Source: Betaproteobacteria bacterium UBA5216
GTDB taxonomy: Bacteria; Pseudomonadota; Gammaproteobacteria; Burkholderiales; SG8-41
Reading direction: 5' to 3'
Assembly: GCA_002412495.1 (NCBI GenBank)
Contig: DHVE01000110.1
Span: 26,826-90,825 of the forward strand
Length of the DNA stretch: 64,000 nt
The first letter of the stretch is position 1. Each line of letters starts with the position of its first letter. Positions 63,777 through 64,000 of this stretch are shown here, piece by piece. The position numbers and the translations under genes are program-made. The notes beneath the pieces were generated by a model that saw nothing but the letters and a program-made list of their open reading frames with translations, did no database searches and was not told the DNA's origin.

Positions 63777-64000
63777 TGGATGCCCCTGAGAAAGGGCGAA
63801 CTTGATGCAAGGCCATCTCTTACGCGGGCACGCGAACGCCTCCCACGCGCGCCAGCCCAATTTGTATTCGGCTTCCAAAAAAGTTCCCCTTAGGTGTTCT
63901 TAATAGCTTTGAACCTGCTTCGCAAACCAGGAATGGCAAGATAGAGTGCTCGTATCTCACATTAAATCCGTGTTGCCTGACCTGCTCCCCACCAGCCCTA
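63777..64000. other. 224 bp at the right edge without a recognisable gene
   Basis: No open frame of credible size, hairpin terminator or repeat was found after the last giant membrane-protein gene. The final bases TTGCCTGACCTGCTCCCC vaguely resemble insertion-sequence ends, but the window stops before this can be judged. Confidence 0.5.

Noticed and set aside
63940..64000. Right-edge sequence resembling an insertion-sequence end
   Set aside because: Only a few bases are visible and no inverted partner or transposase can be seen.

Overview
The window reads as chromosomal DNA of a Gram-negative proteobacterium, most likely a betaproteobacterium. The evidence is the gene content and order: a yqgE-ruvX block leading into pyrR-pyrB-inactive dihydroorotase, a fused kinase/GNAT ArgA, glnA with ntrBC, lipopolysaccharide genes waaA and waaC, YggX and PrlC. 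No rRNA or tRNA gene, CRISPR array, prophage or complete insertion sequence was seen. The species was not identified; the placement is inference from family resemblance and synteny.

Left part (1-34 kb) is GC-rich housekeeping DNA. In order it holds: the 5' part of ppk1, yggX, a large HAMP-PAS-PAS-GGDEF-EAL protein, argA and rsmE (all minus); trkA-trkH-yqgE-ruvX, a 2-hydroxyacid dehydrogenase and pyrR-pyrB-pyrX, then prlC, a DUF4124/glutaredoxin-like protein and xth (plus); the nitrogen block glnA, a DUF4124 protein, ntrB, ntrC (minus) with recognisable NtrC boxes and a sigma-54-type promoter; a rhodanese and a PfpI-like protein (plus); an MFS transporter, uppP, a small exported protein and thiC behind a TPP riboswitch (minus); pcm and tolC (plus), followed by a 5-formyltetrahydrofolate cyclo-ligase gene broken by two frameshifts; then waaA and waaC (minus).

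Right part (34.4-63.8 kb) is a cell-surface polysaccharide locus with lower GC and several alternating transcription units. rfbBACD make dTDP-L-rhamnose. A minus-strand block encodes a DegT-type aminotransferase, a polytopic GT-C-like protein, an unknown membrane-anchored exported protein, two family 2 glycosyltransferases, a Wzx-like flippase and a methyltransferase. A plus-strand block encodes an orphan pair resembling pyruvate/acetoin dehydrogenase E1 alpha and beta, two more DegT aminotransferases and a PIG-L deacetylase. A minus-strand pair encodes a methyltransferase with a zinc ribbon and a DPM1-like glycosyltransferase. The last plus-strand block encodes an AglD/YbhN-like membrane protein, a Nudix hydrolase, two small proteins that each combine three membrane segments with a winged-helix-like tail, and three very large membrane proteins (806, 922 and 1026 residues), the first YfhO-like.

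The strongest candidates for something not yet described are the orphan thiamine-diphosphate E1 pair among three sugar aminotransferases (possible two-carbon branching of a nucleotide sugar) and the Nudix/twin-small-membrane-protein/three-giant-membrane-protein unit. Non-coding structures worth attention are the paired NtrC sites at glnA and the NtrC box over the start of the DUF4124-ntrBC unit, three exactly 10-bp phased TTACGYAA boxes before pcm, a 114-bp MITE/REP-like element, a tandem TTCATCC heptamer array and a ten-base G tract inside a surface-protein gene.
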